A stretch of DNA of 64,000 nt from Acidiferrobacteraceae bacterium (GTDB lineage: Bacteria; Pseudomonadota; Gammaproteobacteria; Arenicellales; UBA868), in contig PBJL01000012.1 of assembly GCA_002721105.1 (NCBI GenBank), positions 59,219-123,218 of the forward strand, in the 5' to 3' direction. The notes under the pieces were generated by a model, which saw only the letters and a program-made list of their open reading frames with translations, made no database searches and was not told the DNA's origin. Shown in pieces: positions 9,849 to 18,669 of this stretch. Numbering within the stretch: the first letter of the stretch is position 1; each line of letters opens with the position of its first letter. The translations under genes were made by a program, and so were the position numbers.

Positions 9849-11459
9849 CTACATTGAGAGGTATTCGAGTCTGAATAAGCCATCCACTGGCTGCACCCAA
9901 TTCGATACCCTCGAGGAAACAGGTAAGTCAAAATTGGGCTGTGCCAATACAAGCCAGGGGACATCATTAGCAAGAATACCCTGCAACTCTTCAAACAAGA
10001 CCGCGCGAGCAGAGTCATCTGCTAAGCTATTTAGTTCAAGAAAAATTTCTTGTACTCTAGCGTTATCATAACCCGCATAATTCAAAAATCCGCCGGGCGT
10101 CAAACTGGTAGCAAGCAGATACTCAATATCATTCACCCACATTTGACCACTCGCAATTTGTAGTGGTATAGATTTCTCAGTGCGGCGCTGAAACAGAGTT
10201 CCGGGATCTAGCGCACTAATATTGAGCGTAACGCCGATTTCCTTAAAAGAACTGCCAACAATAACAGCCATACGTTCTTGTTCCACATCTCCAGCCATTA
10301 TTACGATTTCAACTTCGAAACCATTTTCGTGTCCAGTCTCAGCTAGAAGAGCACGAGCTTTATCGAGATCATATTGGAATGGATAGCCGCCTGACGAATG
10401 CCCCGGCATGTCAAGAGGCACTGGACTAGTCGATCGACGAGCGTTTCCATTAAATACGTTGTCGATAATGGCATCATATGGAACAGCATGCGCTAAGGCC
10501 TGACGCACCTTCGGATTATCTAATGGTGGAACGGTTGCAGACATCGGCATAAAAACCCACTCATTACTTGGGCTTGATATGACACTAATGCCGGATTTGT
10601 CCCGAAGATCATCGATATCACGTCTAGACAAGCCGATTCCAATATCAACCTCACCTTTCTCAAGAAGTAAGCGTCGGTTGGCGGCAGATGGCACAACTTG
10701 AAGCCGAACCCGCTTTACTCTTGGCTGATCTAAAGGATAATTCGGATTCGCCTCGAGCACAATTTCCTGGCCTGGGTTGTAGGACGCAACATTATAAGCG
10801 CCTCCATGTTGCGGATTTTTTGTGGTCCACTCGATGGCCCAGGGATCGTCGGTTGTCGCATGATTCTTTAACTCTTCTGAGTCAAAAACATATAAACAAA
10901 TGACTTGTATGTGAGATGACAGACTGCTAGGCTGAGACTGCGTGAAACGCACGGTGTAATCATCAACTACCTCTACCTGATCCGACTCAGTCAAGCCAAT
11001 CATCCGATAGATACCAGCGACGTTTGCTTGAGCAGCAAATGCACGATCCTTAGACCATTTTACATCGTGGGCGGTCAGCGGATTTCCACTCGGAAAACTA
11101 ATGCCCTTTCTGATCTTCAAAGTCCACACTTGACCGGCTGCATCACTTTCCCATGATTCAGCAAACACAGGGATAATGCTGTCAGTGTCCATAACCAAAG
11201 AGCTGCCTGAAGCCTTGACGCCGTAGTTGATCATATATGGGTAACAGTTCTTAAACAGAGCTAACCCTACGAGATCAAACGCCAGGTAATCCTGATCCCA
11301 ACCGCCGGTATCAGCAGGTATTGCAACCACTAGCTCATCATGACCATCAGCAAACGCAGTCTCTGATGTTACAGCCATCAACAACCCAGCATTTGCGCTT
11401 AGTTGCAAAAACTGTCGCCGATTTAGGCCTTCTTTGAGCGAAAATAAATCTTTTTTCAC
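9849..11459 (-). CDS. Tat-exported peptide/opine-type substrate-binding protein
   Basis: 536 residues of the SBP_bac_5 (DppA/OppA) family, the periplasmic receptor of the ABC importer encoded downstream. The N-terminus has a twin-arginine signal (LNRRQFLQLSANAGLL, about residues 12-27) ending in AFA-D near residue 38, so it is likely exported folded by Tat rather than Sec and is not a lipoprotein. Typical family features follow: AESWESDAAGQVWTLKIRKGISFPSG (seen as a unit at about 100-125), LTAHDVKWS, and KVRQALAHAVPYDAI. It is first in the operon SBP-dppB-dppC-dppDF-hyuA-hyuB, so the main promoter should lie in 11460-11684. The ligand is not determinable from sequence. Confidence 0.93.
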   Translation of the reverse strand: MKKDLFSLKEGLNRRQFLQLSANAGLLMAVTSETAFADGHDELVVAIPADTGGWDQDYLAFDLVGLALFKNCYPYMINYGVKASGSSLVMDTDSIIPVFAESWESDAAGQVWTLKIRKGISFPSGNPLTAHDVKWSKDRAFAAQANVAGIYRMIGLTESDQVEVVDDYTVRFTQSQPSSLSSHIQVICLYVFDSEELKNHATTDDPWAIEWTTKNPQHGGAYNVASYNPGQEIVLEANPNYPLDQPRVKRVRLQVVPSAANRRLLLEKGEVDIGIGLSRRDIDDLRDKSGISVISSPSNEWVFMPMSATVPPLDNPKVRQALAHAVPYDAIIDNVFNGNARRSTSPVPLDMPGHSSGGYPFQYDLDKARALLAETGHENGFEVEIVIMAGDVEQERMAVIVGSSFKEIGVTLNISALDPGTLFQRRTEKSIPLQIASGQMWVNDIEYLLATSLTPGGFLNYAGYDNARVQEIFLELNSLADDSARAVLFEELQGILANDVPWLVLAQPNFDLPVSSRVSNWVQPVDGLFRLEYLSM

Positions 11460-11684
11460 AGCTTTCCTCCTTTTTGCATCTTATAATAAGATATTGGGCA
11501 GACAATCAATTGAGTTACGTAGTTAGTAATGTCTGTTAACTACATATTATCCAAGTTCCTGAAGAAAAATAGAACAATAATTGTGTAACGATTTTATAAC
11601 TACCAATATATAATTATATTATTTCTAGATCTACCAGTTAAAATATTGTTTTTATTGATAATTTAAGATTTTACAAATAAATAT
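11460..11684. other. AT-rich divergent promoter region
   Basis: 225 bases between the divergent binding-protein gene and the M14 peptidase gene. Promoters for both directions must lie here. The minus-strand gene has an AGGAGG-type ribosome site directly upstream (tcctcctt at 11465-11472). I could not pick a convincing -35/-10 pair or an operator palindrome by eye. Confidence 0.5.
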
Positions 11685-12845
11685 ATGGCCATTAATATCA
11701 CATCTGATTTTGACGGAGGCAGCATACACTGCTCAAAAGTAGAGTCGCCGGATGAAATCCTGCTAGAGCTTGCAGCCGATCCGGTGGGCGGCGAACTATA
11801 TTGGTTCTACTTTCGCCTAACCGGTGCCCGAAACGAAATCTGTCGAATCCAACTACTCAATGCAGGCGATGCCTTTAGGCTAGACGAACGAAAAAACACT
11901 GACATTCCAGGCCCCTGGATTGATTATTCAGCTTGTGCATCTTACGACCGAATAAAATGGTTTCGGGTTCCCACTACATTCAAAAATGGTGTTATAGAAA
12001 TTAACTATAAACCGACTAGCGATGCGATCTATTTTGCTAGTTTCGCCCCATATACAAGAGATCAGCATTCCAATCTAATATCAACAGTTCTAATCTCTCC
12101 ACAAGCATCTCTAGAAGTTTTGGGATTAACAAAAAATGGTCATGAGATTGAACTTATAACTGTCGGAAAGCACGACAAACAAAAAAAATCCTGTTGGATA
12201 TGTGCTAGACAACATCCATCTGAAACGATGGCTCAATGGTTTTCTGAGGGCTTGCTACTGAGGCTAATAGATGAAGAAGATCCACTCGTTAAAAAAATTC
12301 TTGATGAGGCAACCTTTTTCATTGTCCCATGTATGAATCCCGACGGCGCATGGGATGGTCGAACTCGCAGAAATGGATCATATGTGGATCTAAACCGGGA
12401 GTGGGTTAATCCAAGTTTTGAGGAGAGTCCAGAGGTTCTATTAGTTCAAAAAAAGATGAGCGAAACTGGCGTCGATTTTTTTATGGATATTCATGGAGAA
12501 GAAGAACTTCCATACGTATTTTTAGGTGGGCCTCTTGAGGTGCCATCGGTGACCGACCGAATGATAAGAAATTTTCGAAAATTTCAGGATGGACTTCAAA
12601 TGGCAAATCCCGACTATAAAAGAGGTTACGAATACCCTGGCGGCCCCCCTCAAAATCCTGACCTAAGAATGGCATGGAATTATATCGGTGAAAAATACCA
12701 ATGTTTAAGTATTCTTGTGGAACAACCATTCAAAGATACAGAGCACTCTAAAAATGAACTCACGGGATGGTCATCAGATCGTAGCAAAAAACTAGGGGCT
12801 GCAAGCTTAACAGCGTTGAATTCGGTATTAGGTGACCTACGCTAA
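11685..12845 (+). CDS. M14-family cytosolic carboxypeptidase-like protein
   Basis: 386 residues in the two-domain layout of bacterial cytosolic carboxypeptidases (Nna1/AGBL-like). An N-terminal beta domain (about 1-130) precedes a zinc carboxypeptidase domain with the metal motif HPSE (about residue 178), NPDG and the arginine/NR substrate site (NLNREW-type, here DLNREW), a third zinc ligand in MDIHGEEE, and the catalytic glutamate in VEQPFKD. There is no signal peptide, so it acts in the cytoplasm. It is divergent from the ABC importer-hydantoinase operon and may trim the imported or ring-opened peptide. The physiological substrates of bacterial members are poorly known. Confidence 0.88.
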   Translation: MAINITSDFDGGSIHCSKVESPDEILLELAADPVGGELYWFYFRLTGARNEICRIQLLNAGDAFRLDERKNTDIPGPWIDYSACASYDRIKWFRVPTTFKNGVIEINYKPTSDAIYFASFAPYTRDQHSNLISTVLISPQASLEVLGLTKNGHEIELITVGKHDKQKKSCWICARQHPSETMAQWFSEGLLLRLIDEEDPLVKKILDEATFFIVPCMNPDGAWDGRTRRNGSYVDLNREWVNPSFEESPEVLLVQKKMSETGVDFFMDIHGEEELPYVFLGGPLEVPSVTDRMIRNFRKFQDGLQMANPDYKRGYEYPGGPPQNPDLRMAWNYIGEKYQCLSILVEQPFKDTEHSKNELTGWSSDRSKKLGAASLTALNSVLGDLR

Positions 12846-12852
12846 ACGAAAT

Positions 12853-13887
12853 CTAAAGGTTGCTTTGGTTATATTTCATAATTGATCCATGGCGCCCCTC
12901 TCGGTCACTCTCGAGGCCATACACAGGACCATTGGGACCCTTGCTTTCATTAAGTATTATCTCAATCAATGCATGGTCTTCTGAATCAAGCTCGAAGTCA
13001 TAAACGGAAAGAGTATCTGTCAATCTATCCGCACTGCGAGACCCAATGATTGCTGCTGCTACTTGAGGTTGTTCAAGAACATATCGAGTAGCAATCGCAC
13101 TTATTGAACAACGATGCTTTTTTGCGCACTTCTCTAGATTTAAAAGTAAATTTTGGAATAAACCCCAACCTCCAAATTCATCAATAATAAGACGATATTT
13201 AATTAAAGAACGATTTTCGAATGTGAAGCCTGGATCTGGTACTCCTAACCAAGATTCATTAAGGAACCCACCCGCAAGTGTGCCATAACATAACAACTTG
13301 GCATCATTCTTTTCGCACCAAGCGATCAGGTTCTTTTTTGGGCGCTGATCCAAAACTGAGTATTGTACTTGTGCAGATACAATTTCCATCCCCGCATCTA
13401 CAAATAATTCCACATCTGCAGCATCCCAATTAGTAATACCTAGATGAAGAATTTTCCCTTTCTCTTGTAAACGCTTTAACGAGGACATAACGGTTACTGG
13501 TGAACCAATAGATAAGTCCCACCAAAAAAACTGAACGAGATGCAATTGTTCAACTTTTAAACGACTTAGTGACCTATCAATAATTCTTTCTACGTAAATT
13601 TCATCGCAAGTACTCAACTCATTAAAGTCCGGTACAAATTTTGTATGTATCTTTATTTGTCTTGCGATCTCATCACCATATCTTTTCCGGATATTAGCAA
13701 CAAACTCGCCAAGCATGGTCTCGACTCCATCATAGATATCAGCACAATCGAAAGTATTGACACCAGCAAAAAAAAATTTTTCGAAATCTTCAATTGCACA
13801 ACTTCGATCAATTGGGCCATGCCCCCCAGCTAGCTGCCATCCACCATTAATGACTCTAGAAATGCTGTAATCGCGCCGCAATGACAT
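12853..13887 (-). CDS. Aldo/keto reductase
   Basis: About 344 residues from the ATG at 13887 (MSLRRDYSISRVINGGWQL), which matches where the family barrel begins. In-frame ATGs at 13938 and 14055 add sequence that overlaps the upstream gene and has no family match. Catalytic residues are visible: Asp and Tyr in DCADIYDG, Lys in HTKFVPD, His in LHLVQFFWWD. The C-terminal NADPH site is the IIGSRSADRL segment. It reduces or oxidises aldehydes, ketones or sugars with NADP(H). It follows the TIGR04076-type gene closely and may be cotranscribed. It converges on the M14 gene with only 7 bases between the stops. Confidence 0.88.
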   Translation of the reverse strand: MSLRRDYSISRVINGGWQLAGGHGPIDRSCAIEDFEKFFFAGVNTFDCADIYDGVETMLGEFVANIRKRYGDEIARQIKIHTKFVPDFNELSTCDEIYVERIIDRSLSRLKVEQLHLVQFFWWDLSIGSPVTVMSSLKRLQEKGKILHLGITNWDAADVELFVDAGMEIVSAQVQYSVLDQRPKKNLIAWCEKNDAKLLCYGTLAGGFLNESWLGVPDPGFTFENRSLIKYRLIIDEFGGWGLFQNLLLNLEKCAKKHRCSISAIATRYVLEQPQVAAAIIGSRSADRLTDTLSVYDFELDSEDHALIEIILNESKGPNGPVYGLESDREGRHGSIMKYNQSNL

Positions 13888-13918
13888 AGTTTTACTTCGG
13901 TTACCGAGTGACCCGTTA

Positions 13919-14338
13919 TTATCCACCAGTACTTTCATCCCAATACGGAGTACCACGAAGCAAAGGAAGGCCTGTTGTTTCAGAAAGTCGAAATTTTCTT
14001 CGCCCGATCCTTGTAATACGAAATAATCCGCCGCAATGGGGATCTGGGCATGCAATTTCAGAATCTGTGGTCATCCAATCGTTGCTATCTGTATGACGCT
14101 GTTTAGCCGGAAGAAAAGGCAAAACAGCCCAAATCGAATACATTGGGAAATTTTGGCCCTCCTTAAATATAAGATTTTCACCTTCTACCACAAAGTAGGC
14201 GCCCACTTTATGCTTGCAAATAAAGGGCTTATCGCCCTGTACCACCTCAACACGTAAATCATATAACCAGAATTCATCTTTCTGAAGAAAGTCGGATACC
14301 GATTCACTAGTTCGATTTAAAAAATTTTCTTCATTCAT
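13919..14338 (-). CDS. TIGR04076-type small cytoplasmic protein
   Basis: 139 residues resembling the uncharacterised TIGR04076 family. Recognisable parts are a short beta domain with HKVGAYFVVEG, a middle segment where related proteins have a cysteine/phenylalanine turn, and the CPDPHCGGLFRI block that family members show as CPDP...FEL. There is no signal peptide or membrane helix. The cysteines (in FICKH and ACPDPHC) could bind a metal, which is inference. The aldo/keto reductase gene follows within 31 bases, or overlaps if an earlier start is used, so the two are probably one transcript. No function is known for the family. Confidence 0.65.
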   Translation of the reverse strand: MNEENFLNRTSESVSDFLQKDEFWLYDLRVEVVQGDKPFICKHKVGAYFVVEGENLIFKEGQNFPMYSIWAVLPFLPAKQRHTDSNDWMTTDSEIACPDPHCGGLFRITRIGRRKFRLSETTGLPLLRGTPYWDESTGG

Positions 14339-14559
14339 TCTTTTTACGCAAAAAATAAAGATTTTTGTCTAGTACGAATGTTCTGTTACCCCGAACAAAT
14401 AACTGTTTAAGTCTACTTCAAAACAATTTATCTATCGATTCATATTTTGTAACATCCTAATTCGTCACAAAAAAATTCAATAACTTATAATTAAACTACA
14501 CTTCAAGCCATTTCCGGATCAATAATTGGGTAGCACCAAAGACATCTATACATTCGAAT

Positions 14560-15480
14560 TCATGGCAGACTTTGAACAAACATCTCAGTTCTCTCCCAAA
14601 GTTCAGCCGCTAAAACAACGTCACTTCCTAAACTACTTGGCTGTTTTACATTGCAGTCAGCAAAGTACTGTCCAGTGGTCTTATTAAGATTGGGATTTGT
14701 GGCTACATAGACCTGTGTCGCTGCTCCCTGCTCAACATTCTTCATAAAAATTGGGCTTACTATATTACCGGCGATTCGCATGATTGGGCTGAGATTCTTA
14801 ATTAGCGGCGTTAATATTACACCGGGATGCACAGCGTTTGATGTTCGTCCAGATTCTTTTAGACGAGTCGCAAGGTGTCTCGCAAAAAGTAAGTTACAAA
14901 GTTTGGATTGCCCATATGATCCAAAAGGAGAATATCCATCTTCACCTGAAAGGTTATCAAAATTGATGCCATTAAAACGAACCATCTCATGTGCCGCACT
15001 AGAGATCATCACTATCCGACCTTGTTCTTTCAGGTTATCCAGAAGTTCTGTAACTAAAATAAAATGACCGACATGGTTTGTTAAAAACTGCAGTTCAAGA
15101 TTATATTTCGTGCTGAGTTTTGGGAGAGCCATAATACCTGCATTAGCGATCAGTCCGTCAATTCCAACATTTTGCTTCCCAATACGCCTAATCGCCGACC
15201 GAATACTTCTAGGTTCTGACAAATCACATTCGATGGGCAAAATTAGACCACTAATTTCGTCAGCTACTCGCTGAGCCTTATCGAGTGTCCTTGCCAAAGC
15301 AAATACGCTAGCTCCTCTCAGAGCCAACACCCGAACAGTTTCTTTACCTAAACCGGAATTACATCCCGTCACAAGATAAGTCTTATCTCTCAGGTCTAGC
15401 CCATCTGTAACTTGCTCAGCTGTAGTAGATGAACCGTAACCCGAAGTACCCGATCGTTGAATAATAGAAATTAATCCCAT
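14560..15480 (-). CDS. SDR-family oxidoreductase (retinol dehydrogenase/WWOX-like)
   Basis: 306 residues of the classical short-chain dehydrogenase fold. The dinucleotide motif TGCNSGLG is at 38-45, followed by the NADP-preferring ALART segment, NAG in IANAGIM, the catalytic Ser in ISSAAH, and Tyr/Lys in YGQSK near residue 190. The CNSGLGKE spelling and the HPGVILTPL segment are typical of the retinol-dehydrogenase/WW-domain-oxidoreductase branch, whose bacterial members act on unknown carbonyls. An extra 28 residues precede the fold. The gene stands alone, with about 220 bases on each side. Confidence 0.88.
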   Translation of the reverse strand: MGLISIIQRSGTSGYGSSTTAEQVTDGLDLRDKTYLVTGCNSGLGKETVRVLALRGASVFALARTLDKAQRVADEISGLILPIECDLSEPRSIRSAIRRIGKQNVGIDGLIANAGIMALPKLSTKYNLELQFLTNHVGHFILVTELLDNLKEQGRIVMISSAAHEMVRFNGINFDNLSGEDGYSPFGSYGQSKLCNLLFARHLATRLKESGRTSNAVHPGVILTPLIKNLSPIMRIAGNIVSPIFMKNVEQGAATQVYVATNPNLNKTTGQYFADCNVKQPSSLGSDVVLAAELWERTEMFVQSLP

Positions 15481-15694
15481 CAGTGATCTTGAGAATGTCC
15501 AGGCCTAATCAGAAACTATTGAAGTCAATTTCATATGGATATAAACAGACTGAAGGCCATTCTAACTCTGGGAGAGATATTTTTCGAGATCTCACTCATA
15601 AACTGGGGCCAAATAACAGCTGAGTCAAAAGATGGCGTAATCGGCGCGACTGCGCTTTAGTGATAGAGGAAAATCAATCACAGTCGAAAAATTC

Positions 15695-16417
15695 TTAAGT
15701 TAATCCAAGTTCTTGGATAATGTTTTCGTAGTCTTCATGACGCACATCTAAACCAGTTGCAACGTAGATGACGCGACCACCGATATTCTTGGCATGCCCA
15801 CCAATTCTCTCAAGCGCTCGTACGCCCAAAACTACATCAATAAAATGACCAATCGTTCTAGCATCTTCCAAGACGAAAGTCATGAGATGTCTCAAGGATG
15901 TTCTAAATTCTCCATCGAGCTCCATATCTAGGCGAATCACTTCACACGCTTTCTTTACATCCCTTTGATCAAACGCATCAAGTGATTCCTGTAACATTCT
16001 TTCTACCAAACGAGCCGTACCCGACATTCCTTGCAATAACTGATAATTCGGCGCACTCGAATCAGTTTCAAAAAAATGAATGGTTAGGCGGGCTATTTTT
16101 ATTGCTTCATCCCCAACACGTTCGAGATCACCGATTATTTTACCGATAGAAATGATCTCTCTAAGATCAGATGCCATCGGTTGACGCCTCGCTAGAATCT
16201 GCTCAATTGCGCTTTCAACTTGATTATCAACCGCATTTACTTTTGAATCTCGGGCAATGACTGACCTTGCTGCATTTGCGTCCTCATCTTGCAAAGTTCT
16301 TACAGCACGACGAATCTGATCACGAACTAGACCTCCCGCTTTCAGAACCATATCATGCAGCTCCTGCATTTCTTCATCAAATCGTTTTACAATGTGACCT
16401 TCTTTTGGATCAACCAA
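15695..16417 (-). CDS. phoU: PhoU phosphate-signalling regulator
   Basis: 240 residues with the duplicated three-helix PhoU fold; each half carries the acidic metal-binding E/DxxxD type motif (ERVGDEAIKIA in the first half, ERIGGHAKNIG in the second). PhoU couples the Pst transporter to PhoR, keeping PhoR in phosphatase mode when phosphate is plentiful. It is the last gene of the pst operon, 23 bases after pstB. The second motif reads GGHAKN rather than GDHAKN-like forms, a minor variation. Confidence 0.96.
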   Translation of the reverse strand: MVDPKEGHIVKRFDEEMQELHDMVLKAGGLVRDQIRRAVRTLQDEDANAARSVIARDSKVNAVDNQVESAIEQILARRQPMASDLREIISIGKIIGDLERVGDEAIKIARLTIHFFETDSSAPNYQLLQGMSGTARLVERMLQESLDAFDQRDVKKACEVIRLDMELDGEFRTSLRHLMTFVLEDARTIGHFIDVVLGVRALERIGGHAKNIGGRVIYVATGLDVRHEDYENIIQELGLT

Positions 16418-16440
16418 AATGTGTCTCCTATAAAAAATAA

Positions 16441-17310
16441 TTAGCCGAATCGACCTGTAATGTAATCTTCTGTAAGTTGATGACGAGGGCTAGTAAAAAT
16501 CAGCTCAGTCTCACCGACTTCTATCAAATTTCCCAAGTGAAAATAAGCGGTGCGTTGAGATACTCGTGCTGCCTGTTGCATTGAATGAGTCACAATTGCA
16601 ATTGCATAATTATGACGCAATTCATCGATTAATTCTTCAATTCGCGCGGTGGCAATTGGATCTAGTGCAGAGCATGGCTCATCCATTAATATTACTTCAG
16701 GACTCACTGCAATCGCTCGCGCAATACACAGTCGCTGCTGTTGCCCACCAGATAATCCAGTGCCGGGCTCACTCATCCGGTCAACAACTTCTTTCCACAA
16801 ACCTGCTCTTTTTAACGAAGTCTCAACGATCTCATCCAAGTGATCACGGTTATCTGCCAACCCATGAATTCTTGGTCCATAAGCGACGTTCTCATAAATC
16901 GACTTGGGGAAAGGATTCGGCTTCTGAAATACCATCCCGACCCTAGAGCGTAACAACACCACATCAACATCTTTCTTATTGATATCCTCGCCATCCATTT
17001 CTATTGTGCCGGTGACACGACAGGCTGGAATAGTGTCGTTCATCCGATTAAGGCAACGAATTAAAGTCGACTTTCCGCAACCAGACGGTCCAATCATTGC
17101 GATCACTTCGTGCTTACCTACATCAAGAGAAACATCGAAAATTGCTTGGCTCTCGCCATAGAAAACATTCAGATTTCGGCATTTCATCCTAGGTGTTTGG
17201 CTTTCATACATGCCAACTGTACCCCGATGCTCACGAGGATAAGCACTGCTAAGAACACTATCAATTTCTTTTTGTTCTTTATTTTCTAGAGATGAGTGGT
17301 TCGTAGTCAT
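16441..17310 (-). CDS. pstB: Phosphate ABC transporter ATPase PstB
   Basis: 289 residues: Walker [10 protein letters not shown]-loop [17 protein letters not shown] (PstB-specific), signature LSGGQQQRL, Walker [14 protein letters not shown] and the H-loop in [13 protein letters not shown]. An N-terminal extension of about 40 residues precedes the ABC domain, common in alpha- and gammaproteobacterial PstB. It drives phosphate import with PstSCA in the inner membrane. It lies between pstA and phoU in the operon. Confidence 0.97.
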   Translation of the reverse strand: MTTNHSSLENKEQKEIDSVLSSAYPREHRGTVGMYESQTPRMKCRNLNVFYGESQAIFDVSLDVGKHEVIAMIGPSGCGKSTLIRCLNRMNDTIPACRVTGTIEMDGEDINKKDVDVVLLRSRVGMVFQKPNPFPKSIYENVAYGPRIHGLADNRDHLDEIVETSLKRAGLWKEVVDRMSEPGTGLSGGQQQRLCIARAIAVSPEVILMDEPCSALDPIATARIEELIDELRHNYAIAIVTHSMQQAARVSQRTAYFHLGNLIEVGETELIFTSPRHQLTEDYITGRFG

Positions 17311-17355
17311 AAATATTAGAATCTCTAGTTATATGTTGCCATACTATTACATTGT

Positions 17356-18669
17356 TCACCAGCGTTGCTCGAATTTGCTTCGCAAAAACACCGCAAGAGA
17401 ATTCATTGTAATCAAAAATAGCAGTAGGACCATGATTGCTGCTGAACTCTTCTCCACAAAAGCTCGCTCTGGGCTGTCTAGCCATAGATAAATTTGGACG
17501 GGTAGAGCTGTTGAAGGGTCAGTGAAGCTCCCTGGGATGTCGACGATAAAAGCAACCATACCGATCATTAATAGAGGCGCAGTTTCACCTAGTGCGCGAG
17601 ACATACCAATAATAGTACCAGTTAACATGCCAGGCACCGCCAATGGCAAAATATGATCAAATGTTGCTTGTACTCTTGAGGCGCCCATACTAAGAGCCGC
17701 TTCTCGGATTGATGGCGGAACTGATTGTAAAGCAGCACGACCTGCAATAATTACAACCGGCAACGTCATCAGAGTGAGCACTAAACCACCAACAATCGGT
17801 GCAGATCGAGGTAGATGGAAGAAATTTAAAAACACGGCTAGCCCGAGCAATCCAAAAACGATGGATGGCACAGCCGCAAGGTTGTTTATATTTATCTCGA
17901 TTAGGTCTGTCCATCGATTCTTTGGTGCGAATTCTTCTAGATAGATTGCGGTAGCCATTCCCACTGGGAAAGATAACAAAAGAGTCACAATTAAGGTCAA
18001 CAATGACCCAACGAGAGCGCCGCCAATACCTGCAAGCTCTGGCTCCCTTGAATCTCCGGAATTAAAAAATATCCAGTTAAAACGCTTCTTTACGCGCCCC
18101 TCTGAAGTCAGCTTGTCTATCCACGCTATTTGTTGATCTGTTACCCTACGTTGACTCTCCGGTACTGAACGATCAATGTGGCCTTTGTTGAGCATGTCGA
18201 TATCATCATCAGCAGGAAACCACAATTCTATTTTTGATCCAATAAGGCTTGGATCAGATAAGACAGTATCTCGCAAATAATAAGCACTACTTGGGCTTAG
18301 TAAACTATAGAGTGCCCGCTTGTCCCGCCGTTTTGTTACTTCTGGAAATTCACCACGGATACTGGCTTTCACTATCGAACCATAATCTAAATTTCTTAAC
18401 GTTTCTTTGTTGTTTGTACCTTCAGAATCAAGAACTGATTCCTCCAAGACGATTGAAAGTTGCACATACGTTTGCTGGAATGCGCTGTAACCTTTGCTCA
18501 CGATACTGAAAAAAAGAAAAATCAAAGCAAGAAGACCCAATAAAATAGATCCAAAGCCAAACATTTGAAAACGTCGCTCACTCCGATAACGTTTATCTAA
18601 TCCACTTCTAATCTTTTCTGTAACCTCAGAACCTGAAGTCTGCGAAATGTTAAGTTGTTGCTTATTCAT
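17356..18669 (-). CDS. pstA: Phosphate ABC transporter permease PstA (long form)
   Basis: About 437 residues from the ATG at 18669, overlapping the end of pstC by 8 bases, with a GAGAG-type ribosome site ahead; an earlier in-frame start at 18729 would add 20 residues inside pstC. The N-terminal helix (about 45-68) is followed by an extracytoplasmic insert of about 150 residues, absent from the short E. coli PstA. The six-helix permease core then begins near residue 200 with GSLLTLIVTLLLSFPVGMA and carries the EAA loop REAALSMGASRVQATFDHILPLAVPG. The long form is common in marine proteobacteria. Confidence 0.94.
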   Translation of the reverse strand: MNKQQLNISQTSGSEVTEKIRSGLDKRYRSERRFQMFGFGSILLGLLALIFLFFSIVSKGYSAFQQTYVQLSIVLEESVLDSEGTNNKETLRNLDYGSIVKASIRGEFPEVTKRRDKRALYSLLSPSSAYYLRDTVLSDPSLIGSKIELWFPADDDIDMLNKGHIDRSVPESQRRVTDQQIAWIDKLTSEGRVKKRFNWIFFNSGDSREPELAGIGGALVGSLLTLIVTLLLSFPVGMATAIYLEEFAPKNRWTDLIEININNLAAVPSIVFGLLGLAVFLNFFHLPRSAPIVGGLVLTLMTLPVVIIAGRAALQSVPPSIREAALSMGASRVQATFDHILPLAVPGMLTGTIIGMSRALGETAPLLMIGMVAFIVDIPGSFTDPSTALPVQIYLWLDSPERAFVEKSSAAIMVLLLFLITMNSLAVFLRSKFEQRW

